From: Termitomyces sp. T153
Taxonomy: Eukaryota; Basidiomycota; Agaricomycetes; Agaricales; Lyophyllaceae
Length of the DNA stretch: 64,000 bases
Assembly: GCA_018296165.2 (NCBI GenBank)
Contig: JACKQL020000010.1
Coordinates: 372,001 to 436,000 of the forward strand
Reading direction: 5' to 3'
The number at the start of each line of letters is the position of its first letter. The first letter of the stretch is position 1. The notes beneath the pieces are model-generated. The model saw only the letters and a program-made list of their open reading frames with translations, did not search any database and was not told the origin of the DNA. Shown here piece after piece: positions 54,240-64,000 of the stretch. The position numbers and the translations under genes were made by a program.

Positions 54240-54860
54240 GCTGCTCTTTTAGAACCGAGTCTCGTCCCGCAATATCATTTCAACGACAATCCACACGAGC
54301 GGAAATTCATTGTGCATCATGATCTCGCGAAATTCCAAAAGGTGTAAGGTCCGTCGTACTGAGGATTCTTAGCCAATCATGAAGGAAAGAGAGAAAAAGT
54401 TGACATCATTGAACCTCTCAGCAAGAAAATCACAATTCTTGGACACTGCACGTGGGGCCATTTGAGGAGAGGACTTTGTGAAGTAAAGCAACGAAGGCAT
54501 CTGCAAGAACCCCTCCGTAGGCCCTGTTTCCAGTCCAAGTGGCAATATTATACGATCAGTCTTTTATAGTATCTCCAAGTCTGTTGGGTGCATAACATAG
54601 CCTAGGTTTCGGGTTTTGAAAAGATGTACATCAGAGAGAACAGCTCTACGCGAGCTCTGAACCTCATCTAGGATGTAGATCATAGATGAACTTCGCGGCA
54701 TCAAGTTTCAAGTTGGCATGTCATAGGCAAAACTTTCCTTTGAAAATGGGGCGCCAATGCAGTGTTAAGCGCGACACGCTTGGATTTAGAACACCGCGGA
54801 ATCATGGGTCTCAACAGACTGAGTACCGAAGAGAAATTTAAAAGTTATCCTTTCTTCTCG
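54240..54860 (-). pseudogene. Stump of a DUF6535 gene (3' part only)
   Basis: The DNA matches 57127-57765 of the intact DUF6535 gene in pieces: 54240-54350 (TTGCTGCTCTT.TAGAA.CGAG) to 57118-57200; 54488-54580 (CAACGA.GGCATCTG...CCA.GTGG.AATA) to 57378-57445; and 54808-54845 (GGT.TCAAC...CTGAGTACCGAA) to 57722-57760. No frame survives. It ends abruptly at about 54,860, next to an LPMO stump. Confidence 0.7.
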
Positions 54861-54879
54861 AGTGACGTCCATCGTGACG

Positions 54880-54945
54880 TCCATCTACCAATATGCTCTC
54901 CTTGAGGACTATGTCGTTGGCTCAGGTCAGCCAGCGCGGTTGAAA
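54880..54945 (+). pseudogene. Stump of an AA9 LPMO gene (end of last exon)
   Basis: CATCTACCAATATGCTCTCC and what follows matches 51731-51800, the last exon, stop region and start of the 3' flank of the intact LPMO; the stop codon region reads GCGCGGTTGAAATGTCA here versus GCGCGGTTGAGTTATCA there. Everything upstream of this exon is missing. Confidence 0.75.
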
Positions 54946-55780
54946 TGTCAGGAACAGCTCCTCCAGTGTATTGTACATACTTTGAGAGCTTCATAGCTTC
55001 TGTAATTTATTGAGATATGATCACTAACAGCAGAGCTTTTGATGTGCCAGTGCCTCTGGGTGATGGATTGAACTAAGAATTGACTGATTCGAGTATGAAT
55101 TATTTATCAACAAAGAAGCTATCGGATAGTTGATATTCTCCTATTTACTCCCCATAATCCTCAGCTCTTCTCTAGTATATAAGTAGTGTAAGGGGGTATA
55201 TGGTAGCAAGCATATATGAATAATCAGAAAGAATGAAGTGCTACTTTTGGCGGACGCCTGGGCGCGTAAAGAATCGAACCAAGTTTAGTCCCTTCGATAG
55301 GAGGGCTACATCAGCGTTTAGCAAAACTATACCAGTGAACGGTATAGCAATTCTGTTTTTCCCCAGAACATCCTAGCCTTGATTAATTTGTCATGTAGGT
55401 ATGGCCACAGTAAAACATCTCCGCTCATTGGAAATGTGGTTCTTTCAGGGTCTCCTATGCTGTGGAACTATGCTGTGGATAGGCATATGTGATGATAAAA
55501 ATAGATACTGATGACTGATGATGGAACTTGAAAATTTGATGAAATCAATCTGGTCAGCCAATCTACTTGACCTCGTTCCATTATCATCAAGATGAGGCAA
55601 CGCTCACTGCAGCCAGGCGTTATGACCCCCCTGTGTTCGTAATATTATACTCGTTACACTGCCTCATGTTCGGCGCATGGGTACACTATGTAAACCTACA
55701 ATGGCGTGCAAGGATTCAACCACTTCGTCCAGTAAGACCAAGTTGCCCTCCAGAAATCTGTAAGATTTCCTCAAGTAATT
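54946..55780. other. Intergenic, including duplicated LPMO 3' flank
   Basis: It corresponds to 51800-52800 of the first unit, shortened. A possible tRNA-like stretch on the minus strand (GGTTCGATTC, a B-box consensus, at about 55275) is noted in the findings. No gene. Confidence 0.4.
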
Positions 55781-55840
55781 CGTAAGTTTTGTAGGGCAAT
55801 TCATTATTCATGTCATAATCAAGAGACGTTACCTCAGGTC

Positions 55841-56959
55841 ATGCCATGGGCCTCAGATGTTCAGGCTCTGGTCTACGATATCTTAACTTTTCAGGTTGAA
55901 GAGCTCGGATGGACTGCATTTTCTCTCGTATCAATGTCGCTCGTCTTCATCTACAGCATCTCCGCAGCTGGAGACCCCCGTCCCCCGTATTCGTCATTGA
56001 TTCCACCCAACTACCTCGCGAGATCACAGGAACGAAAGGCAAAGATAGTTGCTGCAAAAAAGTTCGAATGTGGTCCAAGGCCTATTTTCGAGAACTGCTT
56101 ATTAACGGAATGTTTTCAGTTGAAGCAGCTTCCACCAGAACTTCAACTTCTTGTTCTGTCATATAGTACCGACTGGCCAGAAACATACCGCGCCCTCGTT
56201 CTCGTGTCGCGGTATATCTACCACTTGACCTTACGTGCATGCCTTCCTATCATGCCGATCACCATAAGCTCTTCGAAACAGCTCACATCGTTCGCGAGCC
56301 TCGTTCACAGAAACAAAAGCTCTCGCCACTGTAGGCTACCACCCGATCTAGGAAATCTAGTTCATCGTCTCTGGATATCTCCGCTCCGGAATGAGGACTT
56401 CGTGCATACATATCATATCCTGCGTGCATGTGGAAATGTCCGTGTCCTCGCATGTGATGCACGAGGAATTGCTATGATTACGAGCTCCCCGAAATTTAAA
56501 CACACGATGTGCACAGACTTGACGCTCCTGTTGTCGCATCCACAATGGTCCAATGCTTTAAACACACCGAGTGGGCTTCAATTCCTTCGGCAATTGACAC
56601 ATTTGCGCGTCATGGGAGAAGAGAGTGTGCCAAAGACAATGTTCTTTGATCACCTTTTGTACCTCTCATATTCGGAACGATCTCGCCCTGATTCAGACAT
56701 GGATGACTCAGAGATCAAAAGACCATTGGCCCTCAGCAATATGTCAATCTTTCCTTCTCTTCGGCAGGTCGTTTTAACGAGGCGATGCGGAATTAAGGAA
56801 AAGGCGCCTGTATTGTGCGACCCGAGGCTAGTATTACTTCACGTACGCAGAGATCGTGCGGAGATGGAAATTTGGCGCAATGGTATCAAGGGGCAAAGTT
56901 TATGGCAGCAGGCGGCAAAGGCTCTCCCGGCAACAAAGAAATCTATCATAGTAGGGTGA
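55841..56959 (+). CDS. Membrane-anchored F-box-like protein, paralogue 2 (372 residues)
   Basis: From MPWASDVQAL to IIVG, single exon after a leader intron. The layout is as in paralogue 1: membrane segment (SLVSMSLVFIYSISA), SLIPPNYLARS once, F-box-like LKQLPPELQLLVLSYSTDWP, and conserved blocks SGLQFLRQLTHLRVMGEESV and RRDRAEMEIWRNG. Identity is high across the C-terminal half and lower in 160-230. Both copies are open, so both may be under selection. Confidence 0.75.
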   Translation: MPWASDVQALVYDILTFQVEELGWTAFSLVSMSLVFIYSISAAGDPRPPYSSLIPPNYLARSQERKAKIVAAKKFECGPRPIFENCLLTECFQLKQLPPELQLLVLSYSTDWPETYRALVLVSRYIYHLTLRACLPIMPITISSSKQLTSFASLVHRNKSSRHCRLPPDLGNLVHRLWISPLRNEDFVHTYHILRACGNVRVLACDARGIAMITSSPKFKHTMCTDLTLLLSHPQWSNALNTPSGLQFLRQLTHLRVMGEESVPKTMFFDHLLYLSYSERSRPDSDMDDSEIKRPLALSNMSIFPSLRQVVLTRRCGIKEKAPVLCDPRLVLLHVRRDRAEMEIWRNGIKGQSLWQQAAKALPATKKSIIVG

Positions 56960-57126
56960 CCATAGTAATGGGCGTATTGTGAATCATCGCAGGTTCGATT
57001 TTTGTAACAATAGTTAGCGGAATCATATTGCAATCGAGCATTCATTCTTCTATGAATTGAAAGGAATGTGAGAACGCGCTCGAAGGCTATATAAAGTTCA
57101 AAATCACCAACCTCCAATTACTGCTC
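56960..57126. other. Spacer between convergent genes
   Basis: A short 3'-to-3' spacer between paralogue 2 and the DUF6535 gene. Nothing is recognised. Confidence 0.4.
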
Positions 57127-59674
57127 TTATAGAAGCGAGGTTCGTCTGGCAATATGATTGTAAACGCATTCCACACGAAAGGAAAATTCACCGTGTTGGG
57201 TCCCATCTCGCGACGCAGATTCAGAAGATGTGGAATTCATCGTACCTAATATCTCTTCCGCAGCAGCGAGGGAAAGGTCCGATTTTAGAGTATCCCTCAG
57301 CCTTTCCGCAAGGTGCATGATCACAGCCTTTGAGAAACGTCGAGAATTATCCCAGGTGAGGATCTCATGCAACAATACAACGAGGAGCATCTGTGATCCG
57401 TCTGTGAGCGTTTCTGGGCCAGGTGGAAATACAGTATCGATTGTTAGAAGAATCACTGAGGTATCAGAAGCTTTGGGCGAAGAGGTCTTGAGTTCTGCAA
57501 ACAGAGCAAGTAAAGGCATTACTCTGCATCCGTTTTGAATATCGTCCAACATGTAAGTAAGGGTGCTGAAAGGGCCTCGTGGCATGAATATCGGCGGGTC
57601 GTAGTTGAAGTGTTTCTTCGGAAATTCTGCGCTGATGTAGTCTCGATTCTCAATGTTAGCCACAATGTCCTCTTTCCAAGGGAGCTCCTCGTGACCTTGA
57701 GCGCGAAGCAACGACAAGTCCGGTTTCAACGAGCTAAGTACCGAACAGAAAGGGAAAAGCTCTCGCGCAAGGTGCCTCCCCTCTAGAGTGGAATCGATCA
57801 TTGATGTGAAAGGTAACAAGCATCTATCCATTGTAACAGGAATGAGAGGATGCAAGGTGTCCAAAAGGGACGGATAAACGCCAGTCGCCCTCATGAAAGC
57901 TAAAACCTCATGGGCGTAGAATTCGAATGATCGTGTAGTACCCATCAGTGCTTCAGCATCTGAATATGTCACTGAGCGACCGATGCAAGGGAGATTTGAA
58001 TACCAACTAAGTATTCGATCCGAGGTGCCTCGGGCGAGTCCCAAGTCAGAGAAAACTGGTGCCATAGCCTTCATCCATGCGTGAAGGTCACGCGAACTTA
58101 TCAAAAGCTTCGAAAGATATGTCTCCAATGCAGCCACGAATGTCAAAGTAGTATCAGTCCCGAGATCATGTACCACGGAAGGGAAACCAAGTACATCTTC
58201 AAGTGATTTTCGTGTAGAATCTGCTTCCTTCAGGGCCTTATCAGCCTTGTGTGACAATTCATACAAGAGCTTGATATCAGGAAGGCGAAGACGTAGAAAC
58301 GCATGATGATAGGTCCGACGAGATAATAGCGCCATTGTGCAGATAGCTTTCGTAACCGAAGTAGCATCTTCCTCGCCAATCATATCCACGCCGATATAAC
58401 GAGAGAGAGATTGGCGCATTGAATATTTCGGAGGAGCCAATGGAAGTTCAACTGCCAGAAAATTATAAGGATTTGCTTGATGTCGTGAAATAGCAAATAG
58501 CGCCCCAATACAGGCCGAAGCTCGGCCTTTACGAGATTGAGACTCCGTAATCGTGCGACAGCTGTCAAGGAGAGTGAAAATCCGAGACTCTACATATGAG
58601 AGGGGGGATGATTGCCGTTCCAGTGCGCGTGCCCACGTCCAACGACCTTCCTCCGATTCTAAAAAGCCAGGTATCCCTGCTGCAAATCGTTGGAGTTCAC
58701 GTTCCTCTGTTATCCAACTAAGGCTAGATAACAGAGCATACACATCATGGAAATACGAGTCCAGGGCTCGCTGTATACGTGCTCTTGTGAGCTGCAGCCT
58801 CTGACTCCTATAATTTCCATAGTGAGAGGCCACACGGTTACATATATTCCAGCAGGCTGCTGAGAGCACGGTTTCGTAAGGTGAAGACGGGTCAATGATA
58901 GGTGCGAGCGTCGCCAAACCATAAGATGTTAAGCAACAAATGATTATCGTGCCTACTGCGCTGGCGACCGTTGGACTGATAGGTCCTAAAAACACTAGGA
59001 GACCAGCAAAGAATAAGAACAAGGACAGGTGTAGTAACGCTGGGATGCATTGTACTACTTCATTCATCCTCCATGTCTGAGTTCCATTGGAAAGAAATGC
59101 TCGAACTCTGGCTCGACGAAGGGGTTGCTTATGCCGTTGCACCCGTTGTATATAGTCCTTTACCCATTGTTGAACGAGAGTCGCACACAATGCAGCGCTT
59201 AGACTACACGAAAGGCTGAGGAACCACAGAACATTGACGACCACGGCCGACGTAGGAGGTACAAATTTAGTAGAAGCGATGTTGGAACTCATGGGGAGGG
59301 TTGAGTTTTCCGGAGAGAGTAACACAGCCAGGATTTGCGAAAGGAGGACGTTTGATACGTCACCTGAGTCCTGTTTAAGTTGTTTGTAGCCTTCTATAAT
59401 GAAAGCGGTGACAGTCGCTGAGAACAAGCCAGCCTGTGAACAGTTCGTGAAAGTGCAGAATATAGGAATATTGGGCCCAACCAACAAAAATCAAAGTGCT
59501 ATCCATATCAACTTTCCACGTTTCTGTAACATCCTTGTCATGTTGTTCTGCTTCAGATACATAGAAAGACCACAGTGTATCTGCGTGTTCATCGTATCTA
59601 TGTGGAAATCGAAGTTCTGCCCTACTCGTCAGCGAGAATCGCAGAAAGATTGACACTTAATCACCTTCCTCCAT
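57127..59674 (-). CDS. DUF6535-type multi-pass membrane protein (815 residues, three exons)
   Basis: Exon 1 is 59665-59674 (MEE plus one base), exon 2 59486-59616, exon 3 57127-59433; introns are 48 and 52 bp with closing phases. The hallmark WKVDMDSTLIF then AGLFSATVTAFIIEGYKQL, then NVLWFLSLSCSLSAALCATL, LLHLSLFLFFAGLLVFLGPI and VASAVGTIIICCLTSYGLAT give four predicted membrane helices in the first 210 residues, as in this Agaricomycete-specific family. The remaining 600 residues are soluble and unique. The biochemical role of the family is unknown. A stump of a second copy is at 54240-54860. Confidence 0.88.
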
Positions 59675-60290
59675 TACGATGACCTAAGTCGATGCACAAA
59701 TTCTGAATAACCGACAAGTAAAAGTGAGGTAGGTTGGTGAAACGTCGAATACACAGTGTCATCGCATTCTGATAGGTTGAGCGAATCTACCTTGTGAATA
59801 GCCGACATGCACGGCTTGCCAGGAAGGATCGAGGTGGCATCGAAGGTTTACACTAGCAACGGGATCAGATCATATGCAGAGCCCAAGAGCATGGGTATTG
59901 CTCCAGTAGCTTCTGTCCAATTCAAATGTACGTTGTACGTTCACCTACGCTTCTGCTCAAAGGTTCGGAGTGAATTGTGATAAGAACAGCTGCTTGATAG
60001 CTCAGTGAGATGGCACAGACAAAATGAAAGTACGTCATGAAGCGCTAAAAGAAACCAGCGATACGTCCAAACTGTCAGTTTGAAACTGATGAAGTCAGAC
60101 AACCACAATACAATTGAGAGGCGGGATTCTCATGGTTGGAATTTGGTTGTAATGATCGCACCAACGGCGATGGGCCGAATATCTCCGGTGTTTGGTTGTT
60201 CAATTTCTCAACTTGGTTACCTTCTCCTCTCGATTCAAGAAATCAATACTCGTCCATCTTTGCTTCTCGACGGCATTATAAGGGAAAGTC
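59675..60290. other. Intergenic between divergent genes
   Basis: Shared upstream region of the DUF6535 gene (minus) and the F-box gene (plus). No clear motif beyond an AT-rich CATTATAAGG at about 60273. Confidence 0.4.
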
Positions 60291-62043
60291 ATGACGACGT
60301 ACGGCTCCTCTACAGTTTCACGTGTTCTCGCCATCCCCGAATTACTTTTCATGATTTTCCAGTTCCTTGACGATGCTTCGAACGCATCGAATGTTAGAGT
60401 ATCGAAACGTTGGTCTGAGATAGCACTAGATGTGCTGTGGAAGGAAGTTTTGAATCTTCATCACCTTTTCAGCCTTCTCGCGCCTCTTGAGCAATCTGGC
60501 AGTACATACGTGCGTTACCGCATCTATTATCTATCATATTCCTACCAACTTCCTCGTTTCCATATAGAAATTCATCCGTCTTCTGGAATCTAGTGACTGG
60601 CTCAGATTTGAACGGTATAGACGACGTGTACGAAGGTTAATTCATTCATCCTCCCAAACGAAACAGATACTGCATCACAGCGTGTTCGACGACGTTGCGC
60701 GGTCACGTACGAGTCTGGATATATTACCCAACATGCATACGTTCCACTGGGATGACTCGCTTGCTCACTCTGTAATCTTCATGCACAAGAACGTCAAATC
60801 TTTTGCTCTTAGTCTCCCTAAAGACAATTCAATCAGGAGTTCGATTTTTACGCGTGTTTTCGAAGATATCGTTACACGGATGCCAAAAATCTCTTCAATC
60901 GACCTTCGTTTTGAGTTTCCTGTCAAGCTTATAGAAGGGGACGTGATTCGTTTACTTTCGAATCTCCCTAACCTCGACAGAATAACCCTCCCACGTTTCC
61001 GCCTTACGACGAAGATAGCTGAGACTGCTTCTCGGCTAGGAAAGCTCCAGACGTTGGAATATCAGTATCATCGGTACCAGGGTCGTGGGGACCCCGCTGA
61101 TATCGTAGACTTCAGGCCAAAGTTGACTGAAGTTTCGTTCCCGTCTCTCTTCGACTTCAGCACGACGATCGCCTTTGAAGACGCGATCAAGTTTTTGACT
61201 ATCCCCTTTTCCCCATCTAACTTAACTATAATATATCTTGACTCACCAACTACCGAAACTCCTACTACATTGTCGGCCCTTCTCAACACTATTCCCGAGG
61301 CTTGTCCTCTGCTTAAATCTCTAACTTTGACTTCCGCTCTGTTCAATGACATGGAGCTCACATCCGCTCCAGAGAAAGAAGATTGTGTAAACATTGACAC
61401 CCTTCGTCCTCTCCTAAAATGCCCAAAATTAACCTCATTCGAGATCGAACATCACTATCCTTTACACCTCGAGCTTTCAGACATAGAAGAGATTGCTACG
61501 TCGTGGCCAGGCGTAGAAACTCTCGTCTTGAACCCTCAGCCCACGTATCTTGAGGATTCAAACCTCACCTTACGTGCACTCCTCCCGTTTGCGCGCCATT
61601 GTTCCAAACTGCAAAGGTTGGGTCTCTTTATGGATGCAACAACAATCGATTTTCCCGCAGCAGAGTCTACCTCAGTATACCAGCTGCCAACTTTCCGTTC
61701 CCTCCATTGCTTGACAGTGGGGGTGTCGCTTATCCAGGAAGACGGCGCCGTTGCCCTCTTTCTCAGTCAGATATGCCCATTGCATTGTGAGATCGAAAAA
61801 GGTGTGACATGGGAAAATCCAGTGTCACAAGAACTTGCGGACAAGCTGGAGCTTCGGTTGAAGAAGTGGGAGAAGGTGGAGGAACTTTTGCCCTTGTTAA
61901 CGAAGTTGAGGATCGAGGAGCGTGAGCGAGCGCACCTGCTGAAGCAGGAAGTGCAGGACTTGCGGATACGTACAGAAGTTTTGATGGACAAGTTTGCCTT
62001 GGCCGGGACACCTGTGAACCTTGATGGTTGTATAACTTTGTAA
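60291..62043 (+). CDS. F-box/leucine-rich protein (564 residues, two exons)
   Basis: Exon 1 is 60291-60509 and exon 2 60568-62043; the 58-bp intron (GTGCGT..TAG) is in phase 0. The F-box spans residues about 13-50 (LAIPELLFMIFQFLDDASNA, then VRVSKRWSEIALDVLW). The text DWLRFERYRRRVRRL follows as in many basidiomycete F-box proteins, then irregular leucine-rich repeats (LSNLPNLDRITLPRF, LRPLLKCPKLTSFEIEHHYP, LLPFARHCSKLQRLGLFM). A charged coiled coil ends the protein (about residues 495-550). It is presumably a substrate adaptor of an SCF ubiquitin ligase; the target is unknown. Confidence 0.9.
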
Positions 62044-62271
62044 ACGGTTCGGTTATCTGTGTATTCCTCAGATGGGTGACTTCTATATAAGTATATGTGG
62101 TTCCAATTATACATAGCTCTTAGACTCGTGACCATTCGTTGTAATAAGCAAGCGTCGAGGGAACGGTCACTGTCGGGTCTACACAGCTCCGGCGAAATCA
62201 CCCGGTGCTTACAAAATCAAATGTTTGGCCACAATGGACGAACATCAATTGGTCCTTAGCCTCAATTTCCA
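62044..62271. other. Intergenic spacer before PEX3
   Basis: Tail of the F-box gene and promoter of PEX3. No motif is recognised. Confidence 0.4.
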
Positions 62272-64000
62272 ATGTTGATCAGCACCAAAGATTTCTTCTA
62301 CAAGCGCAGAAGGGGTCTAACAAGAGCCGCTACTATCATTGGTGGCGCGTATATCGTGCGGCGCTATTTCCGGGACAGGCTTGACGAGGTCAAAGACAGG
62401 TTAGAGCAGGAGCGGGCGGCGCGAGATAAGTGCGTTCTTGACAACTTTTTATAACTATCCTGTCGACTTAGCTATTCCGAAGTCTTAAGCGTAGATTCAA
62501 ACAAACACAGGAGAATGTTTCTTTCACTGCCCACACATTGATAGAAACGCTCTCAAAACAAGTTTTTCACGATATGGATGTCGAAGGGCTCACTTCAGAA
62601 CTCCAGAATCGATCAAAGGCTCGGCAAGCAAGCAAGCAACGTCTGGAACGTCCGCCATCGAGTCTGGCGTCTAGCATCGACATGATGCAAGACAGCGATA
62701 CGCGCTCTGAAGCTGAGTCTGCGGTGGCCTCTGTGACGTCTACGTCGTACGGAGTTGCTTCCATGTCGAATATCTCGACATCGGGCCTCCAGAACTGGGT
62801 GGAATCATCATCGGATGTACCGGTGTTACAAGAAGGCGAGGCCCCCGCTCGTATGTCAGAGTCTATCATGACCGTAGACAGCTCTGCTCATAATGGAGAA
62901 AGTTCTTCTGTTGCGGAATCGGATCCTGTACGTCTACACTGCACTTGCTTAGTTTGACTTTCTGTTGACTACTGTTCAGTCAGACAGCGTGATGAGTTTG
63001 TCAGTCGTATCATCCGATGCGGGAAACTCTCGGACGACAGCAGAAATATGGAACGAAGTAAAGATTCTTAGTAAGTGTCTGTCTGTCTCTGTGACGACAA
63101 GCTAACCAATCAATAATCCAGCCTTAACTAGAATGCTGACCACCCTCTATTCCATCACCCTCCTTTCACTCTTGACATCAATACAATTCACTTTGCTGGC
63201 AAGATCAAAATACGTCCAGTCTGTTCTACAACTCGAAAAAGACGAACGAATGCAGGACCACATAGCCACGGAACTCACACTCACCAACATGCTGCTCAAG
63301 TCCGGGCGAGGTTTGGAGGAACTTATGGCTGGTGATATGTCAGCGCTGCTGGACGAAGAGGGTGGGCTGTTTGACGATGTATCAATTGGCGAGGATGTAG
63401 CAGCCAAGTTCTTAACAATGAGCTGGTGGATGGTACACGTAGGTTGGAAAGACATCGGGGAAAGAGTACGACGTGGAGTTGAAGAGGCGTTTGAAGGGTG
63501 AGTCTGGAGCCCCGCCAGAATTTTCAGCTTCTAAACGTGATTTCAGCGTGTCTTTGAAGAGCAAACTTTCTACAAACGACCTGCATCGACTTGTGAGCGA
63601 TGTTCGGCGGCGAGTAGAATATGAGATCACATTCGAAGGTCAAGAACGGCGGATAAAGTATGTATCTCCTTACATAATCAACAATCCTCAAAGGTCTCTA
63701 ATTCTTCATCCAAGTTTCCTCTCCTCCCTCCTCCCTCCAACCCCCGAAACAGTACACCATGTCTTAACCCAAGGTGGTCCCCCTTTGCAATCATCCATTC
63801 CTGCGCCTTGTGATCTCCTCGTATTCGATGACATCTCTGCTGCCTCCTCTCAACTCTCACATTCCCAGCACCTTCCACATCCACACCTTCCTTCCACCCT
63901 GCCGCTGATCCATCCTCATCCGCAGGACCCTGCTTTCCTGTCGCTGCTAGATGAGACACGCACCATCATCAATTCGTCTGATTTTGCATGTGTACTTGAG
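62272..64000 (+). CDS. PEX3: Peroxisomal biogenesis factor 3 (peroxin-3), 3' end outside the window
   Basis: Exons 62272-62429, 62495-62927, 62980-63070, 63122-63497, 63547-63657 and 63715 to beyond 64000; introns are 49-65 bp with closing phases. The N-terminus MLISTKDFFYKRRRGLTRAA then IIGGAYIVRRYFRDRL is the basic segment and membrane anchor of Pex3. Then EVKDRLEQERAARDK, SELQNRSKARQ, a Ser-rich insert of about 90 residues, WNEVKILTLTRMLTTLYSIT and IQFTLLARSKYVQSVL (the conserved PEX3 core). Pex3 receives Pex19 and inserts membrane proteins into peroxisomes. The Ser-rich insert is disordered and variable in fungi. Confidence 0.93.

Overview
This window comes from an Agaricomycete (mushroom-forming basidiomycete), probably a plant-litter or wood decomposer. 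The evidence is short (about 48-83 bp) GT-AG introns with conserved phases, an AA9 lytic polysaccharide monooxygenase, a DUF6535-type membrane protein, F-box/leucine-rich proteins, an intron-containing tRNA-Ala(AGC), and chromodomain Ty3/gypsy elements with a Tf1-like self-priming site. Intron-exon structures below were worked out by eye from splice motifs, reading phase and family resemblance.

Layout. (1) 1-21.0 kb is a retrotransposon nest. An old, CpG-free chromovirus relic (2.0-21.0 kb) carries a solo LTR in gag (3104-4237). A younger, CpG-rich 12-kb chromovirus (7708-19777) sits in its integrase gene, flanked by a perfect 5-bp duplication. The 3' LTR of the younger element is itself split by an LTR of another family (17729-18789). 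(2) 21.5-27.1 kb is an island of host sequence: a short unknown gene and a broken partial copy of it, a DJ-1/PfpI gene with a broken copy, and a small secreted-protein gene. (3) 27.3-43.1 kb is a second repeat block: a solo LTR (27640-28696), a TA-flanked MITE (29538-29746), a TA-flanked DNA transposon holding a truncated LTR (35056-37456), and a LINE relic (38.6-42.7 kb) that carries a solo LTR and a fragment of a host short-chain dehydrogenase gene. (4) 43.2-64 kb is gene-dense host sequence: an F-box gene with an in-frame stop, a tRNA-Ile relic, tRNA-Ala, a coiled-coil protein, mitochondrial ATP synthase subunit 4 (ATP4), an AA9 LPMO, two tandem membrane-anchored F-box-like paralogues, a DUF6535 protein, an F-box/LRR protein and PEX3 (running off the right edge).

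Two themes connect the parts. First, the old repeats have lost almost every CG dinucleotide (I count three in the first 7.7 kb), while host genes and the young element keep them. Reading frames several kilobases long persist with many stop codons and few or no frameshifts, and catalytic residues of protease, integrase and endonuclease are lost by CG-to-CA changes. This points to CpG methylation with deamination, or a RIP-like process. Second, the LPMO - F-box-like - DUF6535 region (50.9-59.7 kb) looks like one tandem duplication whose breakpoints lie inside the LPMO last exon and the DUF6535 coding sequence, leaving two intact F-box-like paralogues and a fused pair of gene stumps between them.
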